From: an uncultured Planctomycetota bacterium
Lineage (GTDB): Bacteria > Planctomycetota > Planctomycetia > Gemmatales > HRBIN36
Assembly (NCBI GenBank): GCA_937944855.1
Contig: CALFAY010000015.1
Span: 53,667 to 117,666 of the forward strand
Length of the DNA stretch: 64,000 bases
Direction of reading: 5' to 3'
The translations under genes were made by a program, and so were the position numbers. Below are positions 47,732-56,682 of the stretch, one piece after another. The notes under the pieces were generated by a model. That model saw only the letters and a program-made list of their open reading frames with translations, did not search any database and had not been told where the DNA came from. Each line of letters opens with the position of its first letter. The first letter of the stretch is position 1.

Positions 47732-48232
47732 TTACTCCGAAGGAGGACCGGCGGCATGCTCGCGGCGGAACGTGCCGCTGCGCCCTCCGGACTTCGCTTC
47801 CAACCGGATGGATTCGATGACCATGCCGCGGTCCACGGATTTGCACATGTCGTAGATGGTCAGGGCGGCCACGGCCACAGCCGTCAGGGCTTCCATCTCG
47901 ACGCCGGTGCGGCCCACGACGCGGACCACGGCTTCGATGGTCAACAGGTCATCCCCTGCGACGGCGAAATCTACCGATGCGGAGGTGATCGGCAGCGGAT
48001 GGCACAGCGGAATCAACTCGCCGGTCTTCTTGGCCGCCATGATCCCGGCCAGGCGCGCGGTTTCCAGGACGTTTCCCTTGGTCAGGGCCTGATTGCGGAT
48101 CAGGGCCAGCGTCTGGGGGGCCATCCGCACCCGGCCGCTGGCTCGGGCTTCCCGCAGGGTTTCCTCTTTGGAACTGGTGTCCACCATGCGGGCGGCTCCG
48201 TGGTCGTCGAGGTGGGTCAATGGCTGTTCCAT
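47732..48232 (-). CDS. moaC: Cyclic pyranopterin monophosphate synthase
   Basis: 166 aa. The start is ATG 48232, preceded by AGGAGG. MoaC signatures: 'TKGNVLETARLAGIMAAKKTGELIPLCHPLPIT' region with the conserved Lys and His, and 'GVEMEALTAVAVAALTIYDMCK' at the C-terminal active site. It forms cPMP, the first molybdenum cofactor intermediate. It diverges from pcm (68-base gap). A Mo enzyme of the sulfite-oxidase type is encoded at 22.9 kb, but not adjacent. Confidence 0.95.
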   Translation of the reverse strand: MEQPLTHLDDHGAARMVDTSSKEETLREARASGRVRMAPQTLALIRNQALTKGNVLETARLAGIMAAKKTGELIPLCHPLPITSASVDFAVAGDDLLTIEAVVRVVGRTGVEMEALTAVAVAALTIYDMCKSVDRGMVIESIRLEAKSGGRSGTFRREHAAGPPSE

Positions 48233-48300
48233 GAGCGGCCTCCTGGTGCGTTTCCTGGTAGTATATCTGAGCGGAGACGCGCACCACCAAAGGCCGATGT

Positions 48301-48999
48301 ATGTCCCTTCTGACTCCTGCCGAACCCGGCAGTCCACGCGAACGCATGGTCCGCGAGCATCTAGCCGCCCGTGGCATCCAGGACCAGCGCGTGCTCGACG
48401 CCATGCTCAGTATTCCCCGCGAGGAATTCGTTCCCGCCTTTCTCGCCCAATATGCCTACGACGACCGCCCGCTCTACATCGGTTATGAGCAGACGATTTC
48501 GCAGCCGTATATCGTCGGTCTGATGACCGAAGCGCTGCAATTGACGGGCGCCGAACGGGTGCTGGAAATCGGCACGGGGTCCGGGTACCAGACAGCCGTC
48601 CTCGCTGTGCTGTGCGCCGAAGTGTACACCATCGAACGCATCCGCAAGCTCAGCGTGCGCGCCCAAACGACCTTGCGAAAACTGGGCATCGCCAATGTGC
48701 ATTTCCGGGTCGGAGACGGAGCACTTGGCTGGCCGGAAGCCGCTCCGTTCGATGGCATCCTCGTCACCGCCGGGGCCAGTGAGCTTCCCAAAGCCTTGAT
48801 CGAGCAGCTGGCAGAAGGGGGACGACTGGTCATCCCCATCGGGCCTCTGGGCAGCCAGACGCTGCACCGCATCACGCGCAAGCAGGGCCAGTATATCGAC
48901 GAGAAGTTGACGCGGGTCGCTTTTGTGCCGTTGATCTCCGAGACCGAAGCGGGTCAACCGCTGGAAGCCGGTCAGGAACCCCCCGCTGAAGACGATTGA
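48301..48999 (+). CDS. pcm: Protein-L-isoaspartate O-methyltransferase
   Basis: 232 aa. Class-I SAM methyltransferase with 'VLEIGTGSGYQTAVLA' (motif I), 'VYTIERI' and 'FDGILVTAGASELPKALIEQL' typical of PCMT, plus the N-terminal 'IPREEFVP' signature and 'YDDRPLYIGYEQTISQPYIV'. It repairs damaged Asp/Asn residues. The short acidic tail is not conserved. It diverges from moaC; the next frame begins immediately at its stop. Confidence 0.94.
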   Translation: MSLLTPAEPGSPRERMVREHLAARGIQDQRVLDAMLSIPREEFVPAFLAQYAYDDRPLYIGYEQTISQPYIVGLMTEALQLTGAERVLEIGTGSGYQTAVLAVLCAEVYTIERIRKLSVRAQTTLRKLGIANVHFRVGDGALGWPEAAPFDGILVTAGASELPKALIEQLAEGGRLVIPIGPLGSQTLHRITRKQGQYIDEKLTRVAFVPLISETEAGQPLEAGQEPPAEDD

Positions 49000-49074
49000 A
49001 TGATCTGCCCACCGACCGGAGGATCTCGATTCCCCGGGCTGGAATCGGGGTCAGAATTTGCCGATGATGGAAAA

Positions 49075-49590
49075 ATGCCGATCCAGTTCCGTTGTGCCTA
49101 CTGCAACCAGCTTCTCGGCATAGCCCGCCGCAAGGCCGGCGCGACCGTGAACTGTCCGACCTGCGGCAAACCGATCGTGGTGCCGACGCCGGAGCCGGAC
49201 AAGGCTGAACCGCCGGTACCGCCGTCCAAACCCGCCACCGCACCGTCAGCCTCTTCCCACCCGCCGCAAAACCTGCTGGAAATCGACGACTTCGACCAAC
49301 TCTTCCAATTGCCGGAGAATCCACAAGAGGCGTGGCGACACGCCGTGCCGCCGGCCTTTGCCGAACCGGGAGCGCGGGTGTTCACCAAACCGGCTCAACC
49401 CAGCGGTTCCCGGACCCAGGGTTCCCGCGCTTCCTCGTCGCAATCGGGAGGTGGGTCTTCGGCAATTTCGGCAAGTCAGTCCAGACTTTCGACGAATCTG
49501 CTCTTGCTCGTGGCGGCGGCCGCCTTGGGCCTCATGCTGCTTGGCTTCATGGCCGGTCTGATCGTCGGACGCTTCGTCTGGCTCAAGTGA
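49075..49590 (+). CDS. Zinc-ribbon protein with one C-terminal membrane helix
   Basis: 171 aa from ATG 49075; an in-frame ATG at 49000 overlaps the pcm stop and is the alternative. An N-terminal zinc ribbon (C-A-Y-C ... C-P-T-C, about residues 7-29) is followed by Pro/Ser-rich linker regions and a C-terminal helix ('NLLLLVAAAALGLMLLGFMA'). Such zinc-ribbon single-pass proteins are common in planctomycetes; function unknown. It shares 8 bases at its end with the convergent ccsA gene. Confidence 0.78.
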   Translation: MPIQFRCAYCNQLLGIARRKAGATVNCPTCGKPIVVPTPEPDKAEPPVPPSKPATAPSASSHPPQNLLEIDDFDQLFQLPENPQEAWRHAVPPAFAEPGARVFTKPAQPSGSRTQGSRASSSQSGGGSSAISASQSRLSTNLLLLVAAAALGLMLLGFMAGLIVGRFVWLK

Positions 49591-51994
49591 GTGGTTCAGA
49601 TGAAACGACTGAGCGTCTCAGGTAGATCGCCGACGCGATCAGCAGCCATTCGAGGTTGAGCAGACCGGCCCACAGGACCCACCAGCCCCCGCCGCCGCTG
49701 AACCCGTAGCTGTGCAGTCCGGAGGCGATGACAAAGTTGATTACGTACCAGGAGAGGAGGATGCCGGCGTAGCACAGCACCGCCGACACCGCCAGGCCGA
49801 ACTCCCGGATCCACCCGGCATACCGGGCGTGCAACGGAATGACATAGCCCAGAAGTGCGATGACCGCCCCGGTTTCTTTCGGATCCCAGCCCCAGTAACG
49901 GCCCCAGGCTTCGGAAGCCCACCACGCTCCGAGGACAGTTCCCAGGGCCAGCAGCACCACGGCAATCTGCATGGCCCGGTAGGTGTATGTCGCCAGCGTT
50001 TTCAAGGTGTCCTGCTGCGGCCGACCGAAGGCCAGCAGTGCCAGGCTGACATTGCCCAGCCCCCAGGCCAGGGTAGCTCCGGCATAGCTGGCCACGATGG
50101 TGACGACGTGGACGGTCAGCCAGAAATTGCTCCGCAGCACCGGAGCGAGCGGACTGATCCGCGGATCGAGAGCGAGCGGAAGCTGGTCGGCCAGCATCAA
50201 GCCCAGAGCCGACACCCCCGCACCGGCCAGAACAATGACCGTCCTCCGGTACAGCAGTTCCAGGACCACGGCGAAAAGACTGGCGAGGAACGCTACGAAG
50301 ATCACCGTTTCATACATGTTCCCGACCGGCGCACGTCCCGCCACCACGATGCGCAGCACAAAGCCGAGCACCTGCACGATCAATCCAGCCAGCAGCGCAA
50401 CCCAGCCGAGGCGGTAAGCCCATCTCCAGCCGGTGTTGATCTGGACCGTGAATGCCGCCACTGCTGCCAACATCATCAACCAAGCCCAGCGAAACGGACG
50501 CATCCGGTTCAGGAGCAGTTCCCAGGGGATCCAGCGCCGGGCTTCTGCCATCCGATCCGCATCAGCGACCGCGTCCAACGCCCCAAGAAAGTGCTCAGTC
50601 GCCTGACGGAAGGCATCCTGGTTTCCCAAAGCGTATGCCCTTCGGAGACTTGCCCACGCATGAAGGACCTGCTCGATGGCCGCTGCGGGCAACGCCACCT
50701 CGGTCAGGCCCGAATAGAGGCGAGGGTATCGAAGCTCCAGATACCGCAGGGTGAGCAGGTCCAGTTCCGGCCCGGCCGGGCGGCTCAGGTTGCGCAACGT
50801 CTGCTGCTCCAGTTGGGCCAGGGCTTGCCGGTCTGTTTCGCTTAAGGCTTCCTCGAGACGCCTGGCGACCAGCGTGCGGCGGCCTTCGAAGTCCAAGCCG
50901 TCCGCTCGCGCTTGCTGAAGCGCGTGGGCGATGGCGTCACGCTCCCCGGCGGTCCTGACTGCCTCGGCGGCGGCCCGTGGCAAGTCGTCCGGGTTCTGGA
51001 GTTGCAGGACACGCTGAATGGCTCGCCGACGTCGTTCAGCGAGCAGTTCCGGCAAGGCCTCGAGACCCTCCGGCCGACGCCCAGCGGTGACAGCATCCCG
51101 AAAGCTCTCAGCGTCGGCTGACAGGTCCGGCGGCAGAAAAGCCAACGGGTTCTCCTGAAGCTGTTTCTCCAGCGCCGCTCGCCAGCGCCGCGGATCCTCC
51201 AGGAAACGTCGCAGATCGTCAACGCTGAACCACCCCTCGCCTGGCACTCCGTCCAGGCAAACGACGCAAATCGGATTCGCTGCCAGAGGCTGGCGGGCTT
51301 CCAGTTGCTGCAATGCAATCGTCGGGTCGTCGTCGGCGTCGGCCAGATCAGTCAGCTTCACGAACCCGCCCCGCACCAGACCATCGCTCGACAGCGCCGT
51401 CCAGTTGCGTCCGCGCAGTGCATCGTAAAGGGACAGGCGCTTAGCTACCTCCTCGGCTTTCAAATGGGCCTGCGTCAGTCGCTGGGCAGCTTTACCCCCG
51501 ACTGCCGAACGTTGCCGGGCGACCTCCCCCAACAAGGCGGCGAAGCCGGGGGAAGTCCTCAAGTCCTCCGGCGAAACATATTTTCCTGAAAAGTTTTGCT
51601 CTCCGTCGTCTCGATGACCAAAGATTGTCCGCCTCAGCTCTTGATGATCGCACAAGATGAACGTGCGCTTCTCCCAATCGGCATCGGAAAGCAGCCAGTG
51701 GAGAACCAGCGCCGTCGCAGCGGTGTTTTCGAAGCGAGCCGTGCCGGTGATCTGCCGGACAATTTCCTCGCTGGCGGTCTCCAAAGGCTTGAGGCGTCCG
51801 TCCCACACCGGCAGTTTGCGCCAGGGTTCATAATCGTACTCGGGCAAGACCAGGCGATCCGCCTGTGCCGAGGAGGTCGTGACCCGGATCAAGCCGAGGG
51901 CCAGCCAGGTTGTCAGGGCGATCAGAACGAGGCCGAGCGTGGCGGCCAGAGTCCACAGGAGCAGGGGCAGATGTTTCAAAGGGATCAATGTCAT
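49583..51994 (-). CDS. ccsA: Cytochrome c biogenesis protein CcsA with long soluble insertion (System II)
   Basis: 803 aa. The ATG at 51994 overlaps the resB stop (ATGA), so the two are coupled. One N-terminal helix (about 8-35) is followed by a large soluble, Arg/Glu-rich region (about 40-480). The last 320 residues are the CcsA core with seven to eight helices, the 'WGRYWGWDPKETGAV' WWD heme-handling motif and conserved His in 'LTVHVVTIVASYAG', 'PLHARYAG' and 'SGLHSYGF'. Ligates heme to apocytochrome c with ResB. Most bacterial CcsA proteins are about 300 aa, so the insertion is notable. Confidence 0.9.
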   Translation of the reverse strand: MTLIPLKHLPLLLWTLAATLGLVLIALTTWLALGLIRVTTSSAQADRLVLPEYDYEPWRKLPVWDGRLKPLETASEEIVRQITGTARFENTAATALVLHWLLSDADWEKRTFILCDHQELRRTIFGHRDDGEQNFSGKYVSPEDLRTSPGFAALLGEVARQRSAVGGKAAQRLTQAHLKAEEVAKRLSLYDALRGRNWTALSSDGLVRGGFVKLTDLADADDDPTIALQQLEARQPLAANPICVVCLDGVPGEGWFSVDDLRRFLEDPRRWRAALEKQLQENPLAFLPPDLSADAESFRDAVTAGRRPEGLEALPELLAERRRRAIQRVLQLQNPDDLPRAAAEAVRTAGERDAIAHALQQARADGLDFEGRRTLVARRLEEALSETDRQALAQLEQQTLRNLSRPAGPELDLLTLRYLELRYPRLYSGLTEVALPAAAIEQVLHAWASLRRAYALGNQDAFRQATEHFLGALDAVADADRMAEARRWIPWELLLNRMRPFRWAWLMMLAAVAAFTVQINTGWRWAYRLGWVALLAGLIVQVLGFVLRIVVAGRAPVGNMYETVIFVAFLASLFAVVLELLYRRTVIVLAGAGVSALGLMLADQLPLALDPRISPLAPVLRSNFWLTVHVVTIVASYAGATLAWGLGNVSLALLAFGRPQQDTLKTLATYTYRAMQIAVVLLALGTVLGAWWASEAWGRYWGWDPKETGAVIALLGYVIPLHARYAGWIREFGLAVSAVLCYAGILLSWYVINFVIASGLHSYGFSGGGGWWVLWAGLLNLEWLLIASAIYLRRSVVSSEPLT

Positions 51995-54000
51995 AGGCTC
52001 GTCACTCTGTCCGCCGACTCGCCGCCGAGGCCCTTCCATGCGGGGACATGCCGGAAGAAATAGGCCCGCATCCAGAACATGACGAAGATTCCGCAGGCGA
52101 CCATGAACGAGCCGGCATATTTGAAGTACAAACCAGGATCGCGAGTCACGGTCAGGGCAGCCTGGCCGAGCGGTTTGCCGTCTGGGTCCCGTCCCAACGG
52201 TTTGTACCCGCCTTGATAAATGCGGTATCCGCGATGCCCCAAGGGTTCATTCAGGCTGACGCGATACAGTCGTCCTGCGATTCCCCAGGCGGGATCGGTC
52301 AAGGAAATCCAACTTGCCTGCGGTCCCTCGCGGTTTTCCTCGGTCCGCTGCTCTGCCCGCAACAATGCGAGGGTGAAAGGCAACTGCCGCCAGACCGGAC
52401 CGTAAAGGACCTGGTACGATTGACGTCCCAGCGTCACCGTGGCAGGATCCTCTCCGTGACCGACCCAGAATTCGACGGAGTCATCCCCCCGGCGCAGTCG
52501 GCATCGCAGGGCTGGTGGCGCATCCCTGGCGGCATCGGAGGCCGGTTCGAAAGCCCGCTCCTGGATGGACCGGGGCAGATAGGAAAGAATGCGGACCCGG
52601 CCCCGCATCCCGCCCCAGACGCGGCAGGCCTCGCCGGCTTGCAGCGGGCCGATAACGCCTTCGAAGCCCAGCATTTCGCCCCGTGACACTCCCGCCCGCG
52701 TGGACCAGGACCGCAGCCACAGCCGGCCCTCGCTATCGCCTGCCCATTGCAGCACACCCCTCAGCTGTTCATCGCCGTATGCCGGATCGGGAGCATGATA
52801 CCAGACCCAGAAATCTGGCAAGGTAGCATAATCCGATACGGAACCAGGCAGCGGGTAGAGGTCGCCGGCGTGCCGCGCCAGGGTCACAAATCCGAAGCGC
52901 TTCCCGTCAGGTCCTGCAAGCTCGAAACTGACGGCCGGATCGGTCGGCCGATGGCTCGTCGGCTGCTTGTAATCCGGCAGATACTCCAGCACTCGAACCT
53001 GCCAGCCGGATTCGCCAACCGCAACAAATCCCGTCGAATGCTCTTCGTCGATGCGCACAACTTCGTTGCCGATGCCGACCACCAACACGCCTCGTGGGGT
53101 TTTGCCCGTCGGCGGGTTGCGAAACTCCGCCAACTGACGTGGATGGCATTCCCGGGCCAGGAACTCGACCAAACCCGGCCCGATCGTCATCCGACGCAAC
53201 CCGTCATGATAAGCAACCCATCGCGGCGGCAAGGGACCGGATTCGCTGGAAATGATCTGGAATCGCACCGCGGGTGCGGCGGGTGATTCGGAGGGCGGAG
53301 CGGCTCGCACCGGCACTTGCTCGGCCCGTGGTAGATAGCCGACTACTTCCAACCTCAACCCATCGCCCAGGTCGAAACTCTCCTGCCCTCCGAATGGCTG
53401 AGCAAGTCGGTGCAGGGCTGCGGTCAGCGTGTCGGCTTCGGCTTCGGAGGCTGCCACGCCCCAGGGCAGCACGCCGGGATCGAGTTCCCATTCCCATTGC
53501 CCCGTTGGCTCGACTCGCCGGACCTGTAAGCGATGCAGCGAGGCGTCCACGAAGCGATCGCTGCTGTGGGGACCGAACCGCTCCGCCCAGACCGCTGACG
53601 AATCGACCAGAATCATCCTCCCGCTGACCCCGCCCAGAACTGTCATCGCTCCCCCGACGATCAGCGTAAGCAGCCCCAGATGCGTGATCAGAAAGCCAAT
53701 TTGATGCCGCTTCCAGGGCCACTTCTTGACGGCAGCGAACAGAATGTTGACGAACAACAGCCCGAGCAGGAGCAGAAACCACCAGGAACCATACACGAGT
53801 TGATGGGCGGTTTGCTGGTCGTGGCGGCTTTCGACCAGGATACCGAGGGACAGTGCCAGCGCCAGCGTTGGCAGTAGTATCAAAGCCAGAGTCAGCGAAC
53901 CAGCCGTGCGCGCCAGTCGCTGCCCCAGGGCAGTTGCGGACGACTCCGCATGCGACCGTCCGGCCGGGAGCGGCTTCTTGAGCGGACTTGCCTGCTGCAT
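51991..54000 (-). CDS. resB: ResB-like cytochrome c biogenesis protein (Ccs1)
   Basis: 669 aa from ATG 54000. Several membrane helices at the N-terminus (about 38-62, 80-100, 110-135) and a final helix near the C-terminus ('YAGSFMVACGIFVMFWMRAYFF'), enclosing a long extracytoplasmic domain (about 140-600). The 'LGRDPDGKPLGQAALTVTRDPG' tail and 'HRGYRIYQGGYKP' are ResB/Ccs1-like. It works with CcsA for holocytochrome c assembly, which the many c-heme proteins of this group need. Confidence 0.87.
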   Translation of the reverse strand: MQQASPLKKPLPAGRSHAESSATALGQRLARTAGSLTLALILLPTLALALSLGILVESRHDQQTAHQLVYGSWWFLLLLGLLFVNILFAAVKKWPWKRHQIGFLITHLGLLTLIVGGAMTVLGGVSGRMILVDSSAVWAERFGPHSSDRFVDASLHRLQVRRVEPTGQWEWELDPGVLPWGVAASEAEADTLTAALHRLAQPFGGQESFDLGDGLRLEVVGYLPRAEQVPVRAAPPSESPAAPAVRFQIISSESGPLPPRWVAYHDGLRRMTIGPGLVEFLARECHPRQLAEFRNPPTGKTPRGVLVVGIGNEVVRIDEEHSTGFVAVGESGWQVRVLEYLPDYKQPTSHRPTDPAVSFELAGPDGKRFGFVTLARHAGDLYPLPGSVSDYATLPDFWVWYHAPDPAYGDEQLRGVLQWAGDSEGRLWLRSWSTRAGVSRGEMLGFEGVIGPLQAGEACRVWGGMRGRVRILSYLPRSIQERAFEPASDAARDAPPALRCRLRRGDDSVEFWVGHGEDPATVTLGRQSYQVLYGPVWRQLPFTLALLRAEQRTEENREGPQASWISLTDPAWGIAGRLYRVSLNEPLGHRGYRIYQGGYKPLGRDPDGKPLGQAALTVTRDPGLYFKYAGSFMVACGIFVMFWMRAYFFRHVPAWKGLGGESADRVTSL

Positions 54001-54063
54001 GATTCCGATTCTGGCAGCCCTGCTTCCGCAGAGCAAGCTGGTTCAGCAGATGAAGGCGACTGA

Positions 54064-54540
54064 CTAACGGAGCCGTTTGCAGAAGAAGACGAGCGAATCG
54101 CCGTCCGCATAGTAGTCCGGAACGACGGCTGCCTGCGTGTAGCCGTGTTTCAGATAAAACTTCCGAGTCGGCTCGTAGGTGGGCAGCGAAGAGGTCTCAG
54201 CCACGATCAGCCGGCCCCCTCGTTTGCGAATGTCGTCCTCGACGAATGCCAGCAGCTTACCTCCCCAACCGGCTCGGTGACAATCGGCCCGGACCACGAT
54301 CCAGTAAAGATCCCAGGTTCCTTCGGTCATCGTGTTGGGACCGTGAACGGAAAACCCGATCCGTTGGCGTTCGGCTTCCAGCGTGTAACTGTGATACCCT
54401 TCTCCGCCGGGCTGGGCGACGGCCTGAGCGAGGACCTCGTCGAGCGTCTTGATCTCGCCTGGCCGGAAAATGCCCGTCTCTTCGGTCAAGCGGACCAGGA
54501 TCGGCACGTCGTCGGGCAACGTCGGACGGATCAGGGTCAT
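54064..54540 (-). CDS. GNAT family N-acetyltransferase
   Basis: 158 aa from ATG 54540; the longer open frame upstream is shadow of the neighbouring gene. GNAT fold with 'YWIVVRADCHRAGWGGKLLAFVEDDIRKRG' around the acetyl-CoA binding loop and 'ETSSLPTYEPTRKFYLKHGYTQ' at the C-terminal part. It acetylates an amine, unknown here. It starts 16 bases after the end of the double-TIM-barrel gene, same strand. Confidence 0.85.
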   Translation of the reverse strand: MTLIRPTLPDDVPILVRLTEETGIFRPGEIKTLDEVLAQAVAQPGGEGYHSYTLEAERQRIGFSVHGPNTMTEGTWDLYWIVVRADCHRAGWGGKLLAFVEDDIRKRGGRLIVAETSSLPTYEPTRKFYLKHGYTQAAVVPDYYADGDSLVFFCKRLR

Positions 54541-54556
54541 TTCCGTTTCTCGCTGG

Positions 54557-56575
54557 TCAGGCCAGGTAGTCAAGTCTGGAGGTCCGAACTTTGGCCGCTG
54601 AGCGAATCGCCTCGATGGCGCTGAGCCGTTGATGGACGACCAGATTGATCGCTTCGGCAATGGCGGCGGGATCGTCTTCGCCGCAGAAAAGCACATTGCG
54701 ACCGACCAGCGCGCCGCGGATGTTTGGACCCGCCCCCATCCCGCGGACGAAATCCTCGATCGTGCCGCTCGGTTTACCAGTCGATTCCCCGCCCAGCAGC
54801 AGCACCGGCATCGTCGTCGCCTTGGCAACGCGGGCGAAGTCGTCGCAGTAGGGAATCTTGAGCCAGACCCGGCCGGTGAAGTAGCCCAATCCGCTGGCGA
54901 TGCCAACTGCTTTGATGATGTTGTCCGTGCTGTGATCGGTCTTGTAGCCGGTTTCGGTCTTGACCACCGGGAGCGGTTCGACGAAGGCGGGCAGGTTCAA
55001 TTCGGCCAGTTCCTCCACCGCTTTGGCCACTCGCTCCAGGGTTTCCAAAGCGTAGCGGTCGTTTTTCTCGCCGCCGGGCACCCAGCGCCACAGGAGCTTG
55101 CCGCCGTCCAGGTGCATCTCCTTGATCCGTTTCCCGGTCATGTAGCTGGACGTGCGGTCCATCATCTCGTGCTCGGTGCCGGCCAGGCCGGTGCGATTCA
55201 TGCTGCCAATAAGCACCTTGCCATCGAGGAAGCCGGGCTTGCCCCGTTGCCGGGCGAGGTAATTGACCAGCACGACTTCGTCAATGAGGTCGCTGGTGGC
55301 CATCAAGCCGTCGACGTTGCTGCCGACGAGCACACGAACAATGCGGGCCAGATAGTCGAGGCGATGCCCCATCGCCGTCGGATGCGAGCCGACACGGGTG
55401 ACGGCCCGGGCCGGATGATCGGCAGCCAGAATGACCAGTCGGCCATCGGGGGCCAGCACGTCCCGTCGTTTCCGCTTCGCCAGTTCTTCCCGGATCAAGT
55501 CCGGCTGACGGACGCGAAGTTCCGTGATCTCGGCAAAGGTTTCTTCAGTGAGAAAATCCCGGGCACGGAAGCTGAAGCCGAGCGGCAGGGCGTAAGCGAC
55601 GTCAATGGAATCGGCCGCTTCCTGGACCAAACTGAGGGCGACCTGGACGACTCGGCGGGGTACTTCGCTGCCCACCGGCCGAACCGCCACGCTCAGCGGG
55701 CCGCGATACCCGACCTCCGCCAAGGCCCGCAGAAAGCCAGTCAGCACGGTCGAATCTACCCGGCTCCCCAGCACGCCGAAACGGGGGTGGGTGTCGCCGC
55801 GCCGCGCCGGTTCGCCGTCCGGCCCAACGCAGTTGCCGCAATGGAACCACTGGAGGTACGGGGCCAGGGCATAGACCGCTTCCGGCCCTTCGCCATTGAG
55901 CGACACTCGGGACGAATCCAGGGCCGCACCGACGTGGGTGTGTCCTTCTCCGTGCAATATGTCGAGAACTTCCACCACGCGAGACGATGGGCCGAGGAGT
56001 TGACCGCGGAACAGGCCCGGATCAGGGGAACCGGCGTCGCAGACGCTGACCGCCAACTGCTGCCCGCGTCCCTGGGCCTCTGCCGCCAGCACCCGCAGCG
56101 ATTGACAGAGGGCATGACAGGCCAGTGTCACCGTTTTCTCCGACTCCGCATCATACGGCTGACCCGACGCCGGATTGCGTCCGCTGGCGACGAAGACTTG
56201 CCTGGCACCGAGGAAAGCCGCCTCGTCGAGCAAACGGCGAATGCGGTCCACGGCCCGACGCCGATGGACCTCGCTGAGGCTGCACAGGTCGGCGGGATCG
56301 ATCAGGTTCTCTTCGTTGGTCCACTGCACCGGCTCGCAGTGAAAAGCCACGGGTTTTCCGCTGCCTTTCAGCAGATTCGCCACCTCCTGCCGCAGTTTTT
56401 TCGATTTCAATGAGGTCAATTCGAGGATCTGGAAAGAAGGATCGGCCAGCGTTTCTTTCAAATGCTGGACGACGTAAGCCGGGTCCACGAGGCTGCGGAA
56501 CGCTCCGTCGAGATTGCCCGGACCCGGATAGGCCATGTACCAAACGAGCGAACGGGGATTATCGGTGAGGCTCAT
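54557..56575 (-). CDS. Two-domain fusion: sugar-phosphate isomerase/epimerase TIM barrel + Cgl0159-type aldolase
   Basis: 672 aa. N-terminal half (about 1-330) is a xylose-isomerase-like TIM barrel ('FQILELTSLKSKKLRQEVANL', 'HVGAALDSSRVSLNGEG', 'YRGPLSVAVRP'). C-terminal half (about 335-672) matches the Cgl0159 (beta/alpha)8 aldolase-like family, with 'LAADHPARAV', 'GSMNRTGLAG', 'GLGYFTGRVWLKIPYCDDF' (Lys as in class-I aldolases) and 'LLLGGESTGKPSGTIEDFV'. Both families occur in sugar or inositol catabolism. Fusion of the two suggests sequential steps on one substrate. Divergent from the HDAC gene. Confidence 0.82.
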   Translation of the reverse strand: MSLTDNPRSLVWYMAYPGPGNLDGAFRSLVDPAYVVQHLKETLADPSFQILELTSLKSKKLRQEVANLLKGSGKPVAFHCEPVQWTNEENLIDPADLCSLSEVHRRRAVDRIRRLLDEAAFLGARQVFVASGRNPASGQPYDAESEKTVTLACHALCQSLRVLAAEAQGRGQQLAVSVCDAGSPDPGLFRGQLLGPSSRVVEVLDILHGEGHTHVGAALDSSRVSLNGEGPEAVYALAPYLQWFHCGNCVGPDGEPARRGDTHPRFGVLGSRVDSTVLTGFLRALAEVGYRGPLSVAVRPVGSEVPRRVVQVALSLVQEAADSIDVAYALPLGFSFRARDFLTEETFAEITELRVRQPDLIREELAKRKRRDVLAPDGRLVILAADHPARAVTRVGSHPTAMGHRLDYLARIVRVLVGSNVDGLMATSDLIDEVVLVNYLARQRGKPGFLDGKVLIGSMNRTGLAGTEHEMMDRTSSYMTGKRIKEMHLDGGKLLWRWVPGGEKNDRYALETLERVAKAVEELAELNLPAFVEPLPVVKTETGYKTDHSTDNIIKAVGIASGLGYFTGRVWLKIPYCDDFARVAKATTMPVLLLGGESTGKPSGTIEDFVRGMGAGPNIRGALVGRNVLFCGEDDPAAIAEAINLVVHQRLSAIEAIRSAAKVRTSRLDYLA

Positions 56576-56682
56576 GGATGGCTTGCACTTAGTCTCCAGT
56601 GGTCGGCGCGTCCGGTGCGGGGTATGGTAGCAGGCAGATGGGGGCCGTCAAGCAACGCCGACGGGCTTCGGAGATCCTTATC

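Noticed and set aside
54629..56413. 594-codon plus-strand frame opposite the double TIM barrel
   Set aside because: Antisense shadow; no recognisable protein features.
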